Source of the DNA: Megalonaias nervosa
Taxonomy: Eukaryota; Mollusca; Bivalvia; Unionida; Unionidae
Direction of reading: 5' to 3'
Assembly (NCBI GenBank): GCA_016617855.1
Contig: JAECUM010010990.1
Location: 1 to 64,000 of the forward strand
Length of the DNA stretch: 64,000 nt
Shown: piece by piece, positions 1 to 15,000 of the stretch
Layout of the letters: every line of letters begins with the position of its first letter
Numbering within the stretch: position 1 is the stretch's first letter
Translations under genes and position numbers: made by a program
Notes under the pieces: generated by a model
What the model saw: only the letters and a program-made list of their open reading frames with translations
Database searches by the model: none
Told to the model about the DNA's origin: nothing

Positions 1-49
<49 letters not shown>

Positions 50-72
50 CACACATATATATATATATATAT
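1..72. repeat. (TA)n/(CA)n microsatellite at left edge
   Basis: Alternating TA with a short CA interruption runs from the first base to about 72, so the array is cut by the window edge. Confidence 0.95.
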
Positions 73-2174
73 TCAAACAATTTCATTTTAACTAGCATGA
101 TACCATTTTGGTGCCAATTTCACAGATGAACCAAGCAACAAACGTTAGTTGTCAAATGAAGAGAATGTTGTCGAATGTTCTTGTACCTAAGCCCCCAAAT
201 ATATTTAGAGCGAACGAAGGTTTCTGAATATTCATTTGCATAAATTATTTCCTTTTATATGTCAAACTGGCGAGACTGCACTTTTTATTTTGGTTCAATT
301 ACAGCGTCATTTAAGTCAATGTGTTTAATATTTGTTTCTATAGGTTTTTTTGTTGATATTAAAATTATATTTTATCTTCAGAACAGCTGTGTTGAGCCAG
401 CATAATTTCTACCAAGAATCTCAAAAACATTTATATATATATATACACATTAAAGTTATTCTGCACAGATGAGTGGAAGGATGGATGACAAAAGCCATAA
501 AAGTATACATGTAGGAACACGGAAATACTATATGTAATATGTAATATATGCGGATACAGCTTTTCACTTTGTGTGTGTGTGTCTCTCTCTCTCTCTCTGT
601 AAAATCCTCTAACAAGTTATACTAGCTATAATTTAATCTGGTCATTTTGGATCCACTACTATGATATCTCATTTGTATTTCCTCGTAAAGAATAAACGGT
701 GAGCTTAAGGCCCCAACCCTTGACACAGTATTATGTAATAAAATAAACGGTTGAGTTTAAGGCCCCAAACTTGACAGTGCTGTGTAATAAAGTAAACGGT
801 GAGTTTAAGGCCCCATCCCTTGACAAAATACTGTGTAATAAAGTAAACGGTGAGTATAAGGCCCCAAACCTTGACACAGTAATGTGTAATAAAAAAATCC
901 ATATTCAGATGATTGGTATCAGAAATTGCCATAATCAAATAAAAAGCCACATAAAATCCCCGAGCTTGATCAAGTCAAATTGAAAAACCCCTATGCTGGC
1001 GTAATTTCTCCAGGTCTCTGCATAGGCTTCAGCTTAGTAAAGCTACATCCCAGCCGTAGGTTAATGGAGTGTGACCATCGAAATAAAATGTTGCTCCATA
1101 ATACGAAATGTTGAAGCCTGATTACAATCGAAATGCTTCGCGGTAGCACCGTCAAAAGTTATATCCGAGTTCTACATATTCTGAAAGAACTCAAACAATT
1201 AATGAAATATCGAGGTTTGCTAAAGAAGATGAAATTTGCTTTTGAAATGGAATTGGTTGTACAGTTAGAATAGATGGTCCATGATTTGCTAATACCGCTG
1301 GACAAAATAAGTCAGAAATTTAAGTAAACATGAATATAAACATCACTTTACCCGCATTTATGCAAACAGCAAAAAGTTACATTGCAACTTAAAAAGTAAT
1401 AATAATGTTATATTTCACAATCCATATAGTTTATTCCAAGAATTTTAAAATAAATACTTCAGCTTATTTTGATCTTCCTATCTGGTGACATCTCTTGGCT
1501 TATGGATACATGCTGTATATGTCTACCCAGATCTTGATGGTCAGTTGTTTTCAAGCAAAAGCGGGTCCATATTTTTGTAGGAAGTGAACATATGCTACGG
1601 GATGTAAACAAGGATGCACTAATCTTACAAATGGAAAATTAATTTTTACAGAACTGGGAGCTAAATTGCTTTAATAACATACTCACTAGCATAATAGATG
1701 ACTATAATATAACCATGTGTAACCAAAATTCAATATAGGGACAATCCTAAGGAGGTACAGTTATGAAATTGAACGATAAATATGCACATATTTACTGGCA
1801 GAAGATCACGAATTTGGAGTGTTTCATTTGTTCTGTAAATGAAGCGCGAGCGGGTACCAATTTCTAGTAAATGATTCCATCATCGGACAGAGATGACTTT
1901 TCCACCTTGAATTTATTTTTCGAGGCGTTCGTCTATTTACGTCTCATTCTAATGCTTTCAGTGTATGCATGACAGTAATTATAATTCGAGCTATGATAAT
2001 TATGGTATTAATTGTGTACGAGACTTACAATTATTTTCCTACAGAAATGAAAACTATTTTGCTAGGGCAGTCATATTGCAGTGAAATATGCAGTAGATCT
2101 TTAACTTAATGACCCTAAGTCAAATATACAATTGTGGAAAAATCTAACGTAATGACATTGTATTATTTTGTCAG
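73..2174. other. non-coding stretch, probable intron of the NB-ARC/TPR gene
   Basis: No coding exon was recognised here. The first exon seen downstream (2175) begins inside an NB-ARC domain, so exons with the P-loop and Walker B must lie upstream; no P-loop-like GxGGxGK(T/S) reading was found, so they are probably left of the window. The stretch holds a 51-bp tandem repeat (693-895) and a short CT/GT microsatellite near 571-598. Confidence 0.5.
693..895. repeat. about 51-bp tandem repeat, 4 copies
   Basis: The motif AAACGGTGAGTTTAAGGCCC recurs at 693, 745, 794 and 845, each followed by CTTGACA and GTGTAATAAA. Copies differ by a few substitutions and 1-2 base indels. Short ORFs on both strands here are by-products of the repeat. 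Confidence 0.9.
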
Positions 2175-2315
2175 TTAAGGGTGATCGTAACAGCAAGGCA
2201 CAAGTTCCTTGACGTTATCAGTAGTGGATACGATCATATCCATTTGAGAGAAATAGAGCTTAAGAGGCTGTCTGAAGACGATGGAAAAAAGCTGGCAATG
2301 AAGTCTACTTTACCA
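2175..2315 (+). CDS. exon: NB-ARC RNBS-B region
   Basis: 141 bases, exactly 47 codons, preceded by TTTTGTCAG and followed by GTGAGTATG. The product contains VIVTARHKF and HLREIELKRLS, the sensor strand and following helix of NB-ARC ATPases. It is too short for ordinary ORF lists but joins in phase 0 to the exon at 4002. Confidence 0.8.
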
Positions 2316-5300
2316 GTGAGTATGATTATAGGACCATGATAATGAATATTCGCAATAATTATGCTGTTGTCTGTATTTTAGGTTAGGTGCAGTACAGCCC
2401 AATATATGGCTTCCCCTTAAGTTAAATGCTAAACTTCTAAAATAATTGACTTTGAAAAAAGAGCATGCGCGTTTTCTTTTTCTAGGATTTTATCCTCCAG
2501 ATACTCAGATAAATAAGTAAATCATTACATTGTTTTTGTAAGATGGGCCTTAAAATTATTGATTGATGCCAGAATTCATGTAAGCTTAGTCTATTTGTTA
2601 TTTACAAATTTTTCTTGTGTTGAAATTTTACTCCATAACAATAAGGGCAAACAAAGTTAAATTTGATTTTCTTCTCGGAATGTGGCTGTTAAAGTGGCCT
2701 TTAATGTTTGAATTCTGTAACAGAATTGAAACCGAGTGGGTTTCTTTTCTTGGATTAAACGAACAACACTAACACAATGTGATGGATGATGGAAATTTAT
2801 AAAATGAATTACTAAGAATATATATGTATATAATACAAATGCACTGAATCTCTCCCACTCCTATCATACGATTGATCCAATCACTCTACACACATTCACG
2901 AAATGAAAAAGAAAAATACAAAAATATGATTCATATACCTGTAGCATGAAAAAGTGAGGTTCAAATAACCTCATGGACTGCAAAAATGTTTCCACTAATA
3001 TCACGCAATGTAATCTCACGCATGTAATACATTAAGTTTCAAATAAACAATGAATGCTATGAAAGCGAGATCACATAAATCTCATGTAATGCAATACTAA
3101 AAGCGCGATTCACATAATCTCATGTAATGTAAACAATATTGTACTCATTGAAACCACAATCAATTGAAACAAACATATCACTGTAAAACTTGAACAGTCA
3201 TACAATTCACAAACTGTTACACCACACAGTTTCAGTGGATCCTTGGATTGGCCCACATTTATCGACCGCTCCCACCCTTCACGGATCCACCACAAGTACT
3301 TATACGTACAGACGGCACCCAGCACCCTTGTATTGGTTACGTCTATATTCGTGGTTCCACCACATGTATAATCTTACGTATACATATACGTACGGACAGC
3401 ACACTGCACTATAGACAGCTACTCTCAAACTTAAACAGACAGCACGCCACTCTGTGGACAGCTACGCCCACCCCTAAACAGCTACCGTCAGCCCTAAACA
3501 GCTACAAAAAAACCAAACTGGTTATAATAATGGGTTCTGAATTAAATTGCAAGACTCATACTCATAAATTAAACTGTAATAGCAAAGTTCGCAACGTAAA
3601 AGGCTTCATTACTCGATATGACATACAAACGAGAATAGGTTTCGTAAATCAAATAAAATATAAATTTAACACTTACCCCTATGGCCGGAGAACATAATCG
3701 AGAATGTTCACTCCCTGACAAAATCCAAATGACCTGTGCCACAGTTTGAAATGAATCAACCTTAAATCCATAGGGGAGTGAATAATAGTCATGGTCAAAT
3801 GCTCATGTATACCATGCCTTTCGTGACTCTCGTCGCATGTAGTTTCAGAATCGCTCACCTGGAGAAACAATGATTCACCCCAGGTAACGTTGTACGCCTG
3901 CACAACGAATAAAGGTGAAAAATAGATCTAAGGTAAAACCAAGTTATTTCTTGCCTTATTCTGTGACAAATTCCTTACTGTATTATTTGCCTTATTTACA
4001 GAGGCATTTAACAGAGGAGGAGAGCTTTCAAGTAGCTGACGCTTGTGGAGGTTGTCCTTTAGCTATTTGTATAATGACACGGTATATCCGAGGACAATTC
4101 ATGTATCCTGTGACAGAAGTACTATCTTCAATTAAATGCAGACTTTCAGATATCGTCCCATGTTGCATCGAAACGTCCTTCAACGATCTGCCGCATGACA
4201 CAAAGGAAAAGTTTATTCAATTGTCCGTCTTCAATATTTGTCCATTTAATGCGCAAAGTGCTGCTGCTATTTGGTTCGAGGACACGTCTCAAGCAAGCAT
4301 AGCCAAGACTGAGATGGGGTTGCTGCAGCTGAAATACAGACATATGGTGGAGTGTGGAAGGTCATGTGATCCGACTACCCAGGGTTTGCTGACCAATGGG
4401 GAGAAAGACGAAGTTATATACTCACTCCATCCTCTTGTCTTCAGTTCTCTTGATAGTTTATTGAGAAACAACAGATACTTAGAGGATTCCTCGAATTTAG
4501 CCAAAGCTAGATTTTTGGAACTGTACATTAATAAATTGCTGTTGGTCGAAGAAAATCTTGAACGTGAAAGAAAGCAGGCCCTTCAGGTTGTTGCTTCAGA
4601 TAAGGTTCACTTGCAGAACATTTTTTTATGGAACAGTACCTTACCATTCTCGACAACTAGCAATCTGAAATATATACAGTCACTAGGAATAAAGACAAGC
4701 ATGCTGTTGACAACATTTGCCAAGATCATCAATAAACCGGAGGAAACATTGAAAGTTTTCACAAAACTAGCAGAAACAAGCGAAAGATTGCCTAACAAAG
4801 ACGCATTTTTCTTCTGGAGCGTTAAGCAAGCAGAGGCATGTCTAGACTGCGATAAGGTCGAAGAGGCAGAAGAGATTCTGCAGCATCGGATTAGTGATGG
4901 TCAAGATTATTGTAAAGCAGGAAGTACAGTTGATGATGGCTACAGATTGTTTACAGCTGCGGAATTCCACTATGTGCAGGGAATGCTATGCAACAAAAAG
5001 AAGCATTACGGCAATGCCTTCGAAGAATTCGATAAGTCTGTAGAACTCTATAAGACATGCAAACCTGAAGGAGCTTTTACAGTTTATCATGCTGCTGCCA
5101 TTAATGCCAAAGGCAACGTCCATTTCAAAATAGAGGATTACTCCAGTGCTCTTAAATGTCATGAAAGAGCGTATGAATTAATCGAAAGACGATTTGAGGG
5201 CAGTTTTCATGAACATAAATCAATTTATTTGCACAATATTGGCAGTATCTACCATGTAAGGGCATTACAAAATTTGAAAAGAAGAAATGAAGAAGGCATG

Positions 5301-5956
5301 GTTCTTTTGAGAAAAGCTTTGGAAACGTATGATAAATGCATCGAGCTGGATTCAGTGTATAAGCAAACAGCAGATCCATACCATGCCGACCGTCTTAGGA
5401 TCCGATCCGATATTTATCTGAGGATGAAACGGTTTTCGGAAGCCATCACGGACGCCCAAAAAGCACTTAAAATTCAGAAAGACGTGTACTTTAAGAATCA
5501 TCCCAGTATTACCATCAGTCGCTACCAACTTGCCAGATGTTACATGAAAAGAGCGAAGGAATACAAGAAGGATGGGTTGAAAGGTAAATCATTTCCACCT
5601 TCGTTAAACACCAGTTTTCGAGGAGACAAAATGGCATTTCCAGGGGAGTGGTTCCTTCGACTTTCAGACACCTCCAATATAACGTTATATTGTTCAATTG
5701 CTTTCAGCACTCAACTTTCAAAGTTCAAATAAATATACAAAAGTGTCCGTTTTTTTACAAGTAATTTCACTCAGTAGAAAAAATATAATCTCAAGGACTT
5801 GAATTATTATTGAAAAGGTAAAGAGAGCTAATCGACGTCATTCTAATGAAATATTTATGAAAAGTACAATCAGATCTTTTCAAGATCCAATTTATTTTAT
5901 CATAAACTTATAATTTATTGGGACACGAAATACCCATCATCTATATATCTCATGTA

Positions 5957-6007
<51 letters not shown>

Positions 6008-9000
6008 AATACGTAGTAATCCTATATCGTTAATCATATTCCAAAAAATCCGTCAATAATATTTCAGTATTTGTCTTTTATTTAGTTTTCACACATTTCG
6101 TAAGACATTTTTGAATGAATTGACTTTCTATCGTTTCAGAAAAAGCCGACACGGACATTACTAAATGTTGGTTGACCTTTGTCCAGGTACAGGATGACAT
6201 TAAGAAAGGAGGGTTATCACGTGAGGATCAACAGTACCTAAATATGCGTAATGACCACCTTAAACTGGTCCAACGGTACGGAGATCGCAAGCAACACTGG
6301 AAAATTGAGAGATTTTATGCTGTAAGTAAATATGTAACCATGTGGTTTAGTGATCTATAAGCATTTACTATGTGCATATGAATACATAGGTAGAGGGGCT
6401 TTACAAACATCCACAAGAGTGGACAGGGCTAGTAAGCATACAGATAAACTAGAACTCGGACACTGATATTATGAGGTTTTAATTCTAATCTACCCAGGCC
6501 AAGAACTTAAGCTTAAGAACTGAAGAGCTTTCTAAAAAATGTTAAAAATATGCCCTGCAAGGTGGCCATCATGTATATCAAGAGTCATACGTGATATTTG
6601 TGTCCTAATCTAAAAAACACTCTTTTTTCTTCTATTTTACAGAAACCTTTACTAGGACAAATTGCACATGTGCATGAAGAAAGTTAGTATGAAACATTAG
6701 CTGAAAGAATCCCATTATTTGCAATTAACGTATCTACTGAGCAGCAACAACACTGAACTTAGCTGCAATAAATAACAAGTATTTGTATCTATATTTCCTT
6801 ATCACAGAAATGTGGTATACCTAAACAGGCATGTGTTGTCTAATTTTAACTGTACATAAAAAGTGTTAGAAAATATGTTCAGCTGAAATTACATTTGAAA
6901 TGATGAGAAAGTAATATGGTAGTCAGTGCAAAATCAAATAGGAGGTTGCATTTCTATAGCATTGCTACAACCATTGCCTATAGACTATTCGGCAGGGTCC
7001 TCGATGCAATTGGTACATTTAAAATCAAGTTTAAATAAGACGTAGGCTGCGATTGCCCTAAGAGAATGGACATGCAAGAATCATGATGAGAAAACCTTTC
7101 GAAAACTATAATGACTGTCAGGATGGGCATTGAGGCAACACACTCCAGTTGACAAAAATTAAGCACATTACAGTAACTCCGCAGACCGGACCCTATTGAA
7201 AGCGTGGCACCTTGCGACCTCGCAAACTATAAGGCCGGGTCTGATGACTGCATAGCATAGAGTATACATTTATAAACAAAGAATGCATCCTTTTAAGGAC
7301 TGTTATAATTACTTTGTTTGATCAAAACCTGTATCATCAGAATGGGCAACGCCAACATTACAGTGCTACATATTTTGATGATTATATACATTATTCTTTT
7401 TTTTTCTCAAACGTAGCGTTTCGAAGAGAAAGGGAGGCTTGGGCAGTCTAGGGAGAGCGAGACTTCTGACAGCACGTCGTCTGACACCGATGAAGATCTG
7501 GATGACAGGTATCATAACACTGTACCAGCCATCATAGATCTTTAAAAAAAAAATATTAGAATTTGTTTTTCCATGATGATTCTTTGTTCCCAAAAATGTT
7601 TGTCCTTTGTCATCTTTTCCCCGATAATTGGTAATCTGCCCTTCTTTCCTGAATGAAAATGTCCAAACATCATTGTTCTCCCAAACATTTTGGATGACCT
7701 CGAAAATGTCCAAATATCATTGTTCTCCCAAACATTTTGGATGACCTCGAAAGTGTCCAAATATCATTGTTCTCCTAAATATTTTGGATGACCTCGAAAA
7801 TGTCCAAACATCATTGTTCTCCCAAACATTTTGGATGACCTCGTTGTACTCTTGGGACTTCTCTTAAATATAGGATGGTCAATGCATATTGTAAACTACA
7901 TTTAAGACATGCAATTGTCAGTTACATTGCTTACTCAGTTTTAAAACAATAAATCAGCCACAAAACTTCAGTTAATATCGGTACAGGTTTGAGGATCATT
8001 ATCGGTCTAATACAGTGTAACTCCATTGCTCATATATAGGATACAAGAAAGGAGTTTCCTTTATACCACTCATGTTATACAACTTATATCCACAAATGTA
8101 ATTGGAACTTTATATAAATGCTTTATTTTCACAAAATGATGCCCATTACCCAACGCCGTTTTTTAACATGCTGTCAAACATAAATTTAAAGACAAATACT
8201 TCATTTAAAGTAAGCATTTTGAAAATATAATAACTTTAACTTTAACCTACAAGTTGAAGGGTCAATTGAAGATTGAAAACTGAATGTAAATCTTTTGGAC
8301 TTTGTAAATTATTTTGTAAAGTTTCGGAAAGTAAACAATATGAATTGCCTGTTCCAGTTGCAGCTGAGTGAATAATACCTACTAGTATTTGTAATTACGG
8401 TAATGTAAAGTAAGCAATCCTATCGTCAATAATTGATTACAATGTATATTTTCCGCTTATTTAAAGTCATATGGTCCAAAATACATGACATAATGACAAA
8501 AACTGGAATATCAACTTTCAGGGGATTGGGAAGCGACCTTTTATGATAACGGTTATATCAGTATGCAGGTTGTCAATATAGAGATTTTAGAGATTTCCTT
8601 GAACAGAAGATTTTCTAGAAATCGGAACAGAATTAAGCGTTAAATAAATATAATTAAAAAAAAAAAAATCGAATCAAAGACTGATCCCAATCTCTCTTTT
8701 CAACAAAGTAATGTTGTATACCTTTTTACGAACCAATCAGTTTGTTTTGGAGTAAACACATAATTAATTTTAACCAATAGTCGGAAAACTACAAATCAAG
8801 AAATGCCTCATGCATGGTAGTGCCGATTCTTTTGTAAAAGCTTTGAAAGTGCATATTTCGCGTTCCGAGAAATCTGCATGGTACCATGCGGTATCAGTCA
8901 GCATACGCATTACGTCATTTAGTTGCGCTCTCTATATTTAGGTATTTATGGGCTATTGCATTTGTACGGGAATATGAACGACTATTTTTCGGAATAAAAC

Positions 9001-12000
9001 TGCACGACCTTTACCAGTACAGTATTATTCCGACAAAACTAGTTCATATTTTCCCATACAAATGCAGTAACTTTTTATTTATATACTCATTTTTTTATTC
9101 TACCTGAGCCTTACTTATAAAAAATATATTACAAGAAACAAATTAAATTTGTGCTGTATTCAAAAATAAATACACAACCGTAGATTCATCAATACACATT
9201 AATAATATTAATACGCACATATCACTGCCCAACGACCTTTGAATTTCGTCGCGCGCTCGACAGTAGTTTAAAAAAGAATTGTCAATTTTGGTCTACTTAA
9301 AATTGGAATTTAGAGCCATATTGTTAATAAATGCGCATTGCGGTAACTTTTCCATTTGCTCTAGAATGGATGGTGTTTGTTTTTATGTTGATCCAACTCA
9401 GTTCTGTTTTTCTGACTTTGATGGACTGGATTATTGGGTCAATTCCGTGTAGTAAGGTGAATGTTATTTCAGTTGGAAATGTACTCGAAATTCCAATACA
9501 GTTTCGGTGTGTATCAGGTTTTGCAGGACATGTCAGTCGGATTTGCAGAACTAAAAATGTAAATTTTGAGGAAATTCAAGATGCATAAATGTAAGTGTAT
9601 TTATTACCATTCTTATTACCAGCTGAAGAAGACATACATTTATGCCATGTATCTCGCTGTTAGAGGGACCCCAGCTATGAACTGTATCATACAGCGCGTG
9701 TCTTCTATCGCCAGCCTAACGTTGTATCAAAATAGTTACACGGGGAAAATTGCAAAGCAGCTGTTGTGTGGCAGTCCATTTAGCCAATAGAAATATACTT
9801 TTTCGTTGTCTTGGTCTATTGGCTCTGAGGCTCTTAGTTTCCTACCAACACCTTCAGTTGCATTTTTCCCCTGACTCTGTTATTTTGACAGATTTGTAAA
9901 ATGATACGTCTCTGATAGATATGATATAGCCCTTGGCCTCAATATGCTTTGCTGTGATATATTTTTATAGATCCTAGAGAGCACTGGTCATAGTCTGAAC
10001 CATTCTAGTTGCGAAAAGATGCGACTATTCCCCTAAAATAGCTGTTTCAGTGATCAGAACGGTATTTTCAATTACTGCGTCTCTCACGTTTGTTGTTGAT
10101 ATTGCGAACATCACCTTCATTCGTGTGCTTGTTTGACTCATTGAACTCATCCACATCGTTAACTTTATCATCTATACTTTTAAATGGACGAAACGGCTTG
10201 TTTAGTTCAATCACAAACAAATCTAATCAACCAAAGCCTAATGAGTGTACATGGTTTGTTTAAAAAGTTGTTCCTAATACACTTCACTATTATTCGGCAC
10301 ACGTGTATTGCACGTGCGTGCAATATCAAGGTGTTCAGTATAGTAAAATATTGCATAATTCTGACAATGTAAAGTTAACGGAGAAAAAAATGAGGATATA
10401 ATAACACCTGTTTCACATTACCTTTTAGCGTAGACCAGAGTCACAAGGATAGCGGAAGCAGCGAATGCTCACGTATCAGAAGCAGCTCAGAGGGCATGCC
10501 CAGTATCTCTAGTTTTAAATCCATATCCCTCGAAAATGCCCCTTCAGTCGAGGAAGATGTCTTCATGAAGGATAATCAGTCTCTGCCAGAGAGAATCCGT
10601 CCAGAAGGTATGCGTAAATAATAGACTGGAAGTAAAGTTTAAAACATTACGTCAGGAATACGAATATGCTAGAATATGACTAGAATGCTATTTTGAGTGA
10701 CTGAATTTTAAGCATCAAAGACAGTGTTGTAACGTTGTCATTCCTAGGTTGCTAATACAAACACTAAGGTAGGTCACAATTTATTTGATTATGTTAAAGT
10801 GTTATTTATTGCTGATTTTAAGAATCTTCGGGTTTGCACAAAAAGAAACCCCAAGTTTTCCAAACAACTTTGTTTCATAACTGACAGTGCTAGATCAACA
10901 CTCTGATTGACTTTAGCGGCACCCTCCTCCCCTAGAGCTAGTCCCCCCTAAACAGCGGCATCTATTTCCAACTTTCCCTTTTGTGGTATCATGGTATCAT
11001 TTGTTTTTCCATGCACCTCAGTAAATAAATACACTTTCTATCTCTATCGTACCTCAGCATACGTTTTACACACTCCCACAGAGAACAATGTTAGAATGTC
11101 AGTTTGACAAGGACACAGCCAGTGCTGCATTGAATTGCATTGAAGAGAGATAACTCTGCTGGGACTAAACCAAGAGTAAGAGTTATCGTCACAACAGGTG
11201 CATTTTCAATGTTGTGTATCACATTTTTGAAAACAAAATCATAAAAAATACCAATATGATCTAGATATGAATTAACATCATCGCATAAATTGCCAAGAGA
11301 AAGAACTTTTTAAGCCTGACATAAACTACAACTTTTCCATATGCACCAATCACAGAATGTTTTGTTGTCTACTTCTGAATACAATGTACCAATACATTAA
11401 GCTCCCCCAGGGTTTATAATTGGTACCTTTATACCCATATACTACGCCATAATTGTGGAATAATTTCTTATAAATATGTTTACACTCTAAAATTATGCTA
11501 AAATGATTTTAAGTCAGTGGTATTGACTGACGCGACACAATTCGAACCAGATATTAAACTGGCTCCAGCTAGCAATAATTTATAGTAGTTCAACTTATAT
11601 TTGGTACGTACCATGCTGAATAAATACGAATAGTGTTACTGCAAACTGCGGGCCCCCTAGTTGGCCGAGTGGTCTAATGCGTTCGACTTTACGAGTCATT
11701 AACATATCATCCCTGTCTACGTGGGTTCGAGTCAAGGGCTAGGCCAATATGATTATGTGAGAAAGCTTGCCAGTAGCTTCCCATGGGTTGGTGGTTCTTC
11801 CTGGGGTTTTTCCTTTTCAAAAACAATGGCGTAAAGACCACAGCTACAAACTGCATAAGATCTATCAAACAACCGGAGCAGATATAACAGAAAAATATTC
11901 AACCTAAAATATGTCTTCCTTGTATGCTTCGTACACTATGGTCTATAGATTTATCGTGTCATCATTTCTTTTACATTCAGATAAATGTTCGACAGGACAT

Positions 12001-15000
12001 AGTTTATAGTACTGTCGCATAATGATCAAATTTAACGTGGCCATTTGAAATTTCGTATGTTTATATTTTATTTGGAATGAGTATTGATATTTAAATTTTT
12101 TTTATTTTTTTGTAAATATTCTCGAAAGAGATCTAATAGGGGAATAAATCCGTGATATTTTATATTTAGTATCATAATCAACAAAATTATCTTTCAATGT
12201 TTTTGGTATTTTAATAACGCATACAATGTTTATCAACCTACCTGAGTCATGGAGCGTATTACCAAATTATTAATAATAACTTCCTTCGACTCAGGACTAT
12301 TCTTGAGTTCTTTCGACTCTATGGTCTTAAAACAAGTAACAATTCTTCACCGAAACTATGTTTAGGAGGGATGAGAGTGGTCAGAAGGGAAGTTGGCAAC
12401 TGACATAAAAATTGTTCTCTGTAGCAAAGTAGGGGCGCCACTAGAGAACATTGTCTTCTGGCGTCTCGAATGTTCGCGCCGCCACTTGGTTATCGGCACT
12501 TTTAACACATTATTGTCTATATCATGCCGAAGAAATGAAGCTAAGTACTTTTCACAAGGAAACACTGATGCAGCTGACCCTGACTGGAATGGGCGTGTAT
12601 TGAATCCGCAACACTTGGAGTCCGACGCTCGACCAACAGAGCTACCTTGGCTCCCCTTTTGCAAGACTACATTTAATGAGTAAAACAGTATAGATGACGC
12701 AAGGTTACAGTGAAGAGAGTGATAATGTTTAATTCAATGATCGAAGATGACCAAGAAATTGCGTGCGATTTTATCGATGGGTCGTTTTCTGAGACGGCCC
12801 ATCCTAGATAGATATTGCCTATTTATTTGTTTTTTTGAACTCTTTATGCATATCTACATTATGTTCATTATTTTCATAATACTATTTGTTTGGAAGGGTG
12901 ATTTAGTTAATAACAATTTTAATGCTAATATCCTATTGTAGTAAGACGAAATATATATCAAGTGCGTCGATTCATTCATAAATCCAAGGTTAAGTTTTAT
13001 TATAGGTATAAGTAAACAGCACATGATCCGACAAGGACATGAGTTCTAGTGATAGGCGAAGCTGACCTAATTTATGATTAGTTGGTGTTAGAACAGCTGA
13101 TCCGTTTACTGACATAGTTACTGAGAAATAAAAAGATGATTCATTCAAGCCTGTTATCGCATTCTCTCTAATTCATATTTGAATTCTAAATGATATATTT
13201 ATTTCATAAAATTCTTTTACTATCTGATTTAGAATAGTTATACTGAGAGGATCGTTTCATGTATTTAATTTAATCATTCGTTGGTGTTATAGTGCTCTAA
13301 CATTCATTTAAAGACAATTTGAATATGTAATAGCAATACGAAATTACTGTGAATTCATTTAAAGACTATTTGGTTTTATAGCTGTCATGGGATTACTAAG
13401 AATTCATATAAAGACATTTTCAGATTATAACATATTGAACCTTCTGTACCGTTGATACATCATTGCAATACAAACTATCAGTTGGAATACCTTTGGAAAT
13501 CATTCAGACTACTCGAAAGTTTTGGAATTGATAGAACACTTACGGCGTTACAAATTTATTCATCATACTGTAAGTTAATATTAATTCTTTCACTTTGCAT
13601 TTTAGGGAAATACATTTTATTTTTAATAATACAAAATGAATGGACCGATAACATCCGTGACAAAGATATATGAAAATGTAGGTTATGAATTGACCGATAG
13701 GATCCCTAACAAAGATATCAGCTTTTACTGCATAGCCTCGAGCCTCAAACTCAAAATAGGGTACTGCTTTAATGTGGATTAGACTCGTACAGGTGTTTGA
13801 TTTTACTATGATGGGACCAAGTTTAAATATTTAGCCACTGTCACCATAACCTTATTAATGCTTATTTCTTCTCAAACACAGATTATAAACTCAGACATTT
13901 ATTTACGATTTTTTTTTATAGAAATGAGTTTCATTAGTCCATCCAATATGACACCGAGAACATTACTGAGTCATACATAGGACAGCAGATTCTAAAACTC
14001 CCAACTTTTAACAACTTAAAATCTTTTAACAATTGGAAATGAATATACAAATGTGTTTATGACTATTTTTTAAATTCCAAAGTGTGTTTTCCAATGTTAA
14101 CGCATTTCTGGTAACTGTCCGTGGATCTCGAATCTTCTTATATTTCGCCTTGAGTGCAAACGAGCAATATGCTTTCTTCAGACCTATTTATTGAAAGGAC
14201 CGAAGTACTATTTTAAGTTTCTGACTGATGTCTTACTTATAAAGAACAACCTGGCTAGAGATTTTGGTCCGAAATTGTGATTTGTTTATTTCAGAAAACT
14301 TAACTATTGAATATATGCCATAATTGGGCAAAGCTTGACTTTGCAAATGACGTAAAGATTTGGGGGTAGGGTAGAAAAGTACTCTAATAAACTCAAACAT
14401 ATCAAGGATGCTTAATTTTTTTATGAGTATGGCAAGTGAGTCTTTGGGTTTGGTTATTGCATTTGTTACAATTGGTATCACATGACATTCCGCTTTGACC
14501 GATGTCTTGTATGATAAATTGTACTATCAAACAAACCATACTGGAGAAAATGCAAGCAAACTGGGCCCCTAAAGTTTAGTATTGCTACAGACACAGCAAA
14601 ATCAGATTTATTAGACAGCTACAACTTTTGTCATCTTTTCATGCTATCACTTCACCAAGTGAACATATTAGCTTATAGGTATCACTACACTAAGTGCAGC
14701 TTGTAGGAATCACTACGCCAAATGAACCATTCAGCTGTTATTGCATCCTACTGTAATCCATAAAGATCATTAATACGTTAACTGAATTGTCCAAGGAGAT
14801 TTGGTGATTGTGAAAGATTGTTAATTGCATTCAATAGAAACAGCTTGAAAGCATGCACAGAAAATAAAATGTTTGTTGAGCTCAGCTTCTAGGCTATTTT
14901 GTTGGATGACAAAGCAAACACAGATGAATTAGCCGGTTCCAAGAACGTCACTTGCACTAAAACTTTCAGGAATGCAGAAAATGATAATTATTGATATGTT

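Larger units (their letters stand above)
7509..10428 (+). other. intron with minisatellite and inverted repeat
   Basis: Phase-2 intron of 2.9 kb. It contains a 47-bp tandem repeat (7661-7845) and an inverted repeat (8958-9065). An ORF at 9331-9588 with a hydrophobic start has no recognisable family and no splice context, so it is not called. Confidence 0.7.

Noticed and set aside
3110..3903. Overlapping ORFs on both strands (71-149 codons)
   Set aside because: They lie in an intron of the NB-ARC/TPR gene, products are low-complexity and unlike any family, and both strands are open over the same bases.
3915..4001. ATG start for the large TPR ORF
   Set aside because: The first 29 codons precede a good acceptor (TTATTTACAG) and the upstream NB-ARC exon joins in phase at 4002, so this ATG is intronic.
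9331..9588. 85-codon ORF with a hydrophobic N-terminus
   Set aside because: It has no recognised family, no promoter or splice context, and lies in an intron.
11660..11760. Functional tRNA gene
   Set aside because: A- and B-boxes are present, but the segment continues into the SINE core shared by three other loci and does not fold as a complete tRNA.
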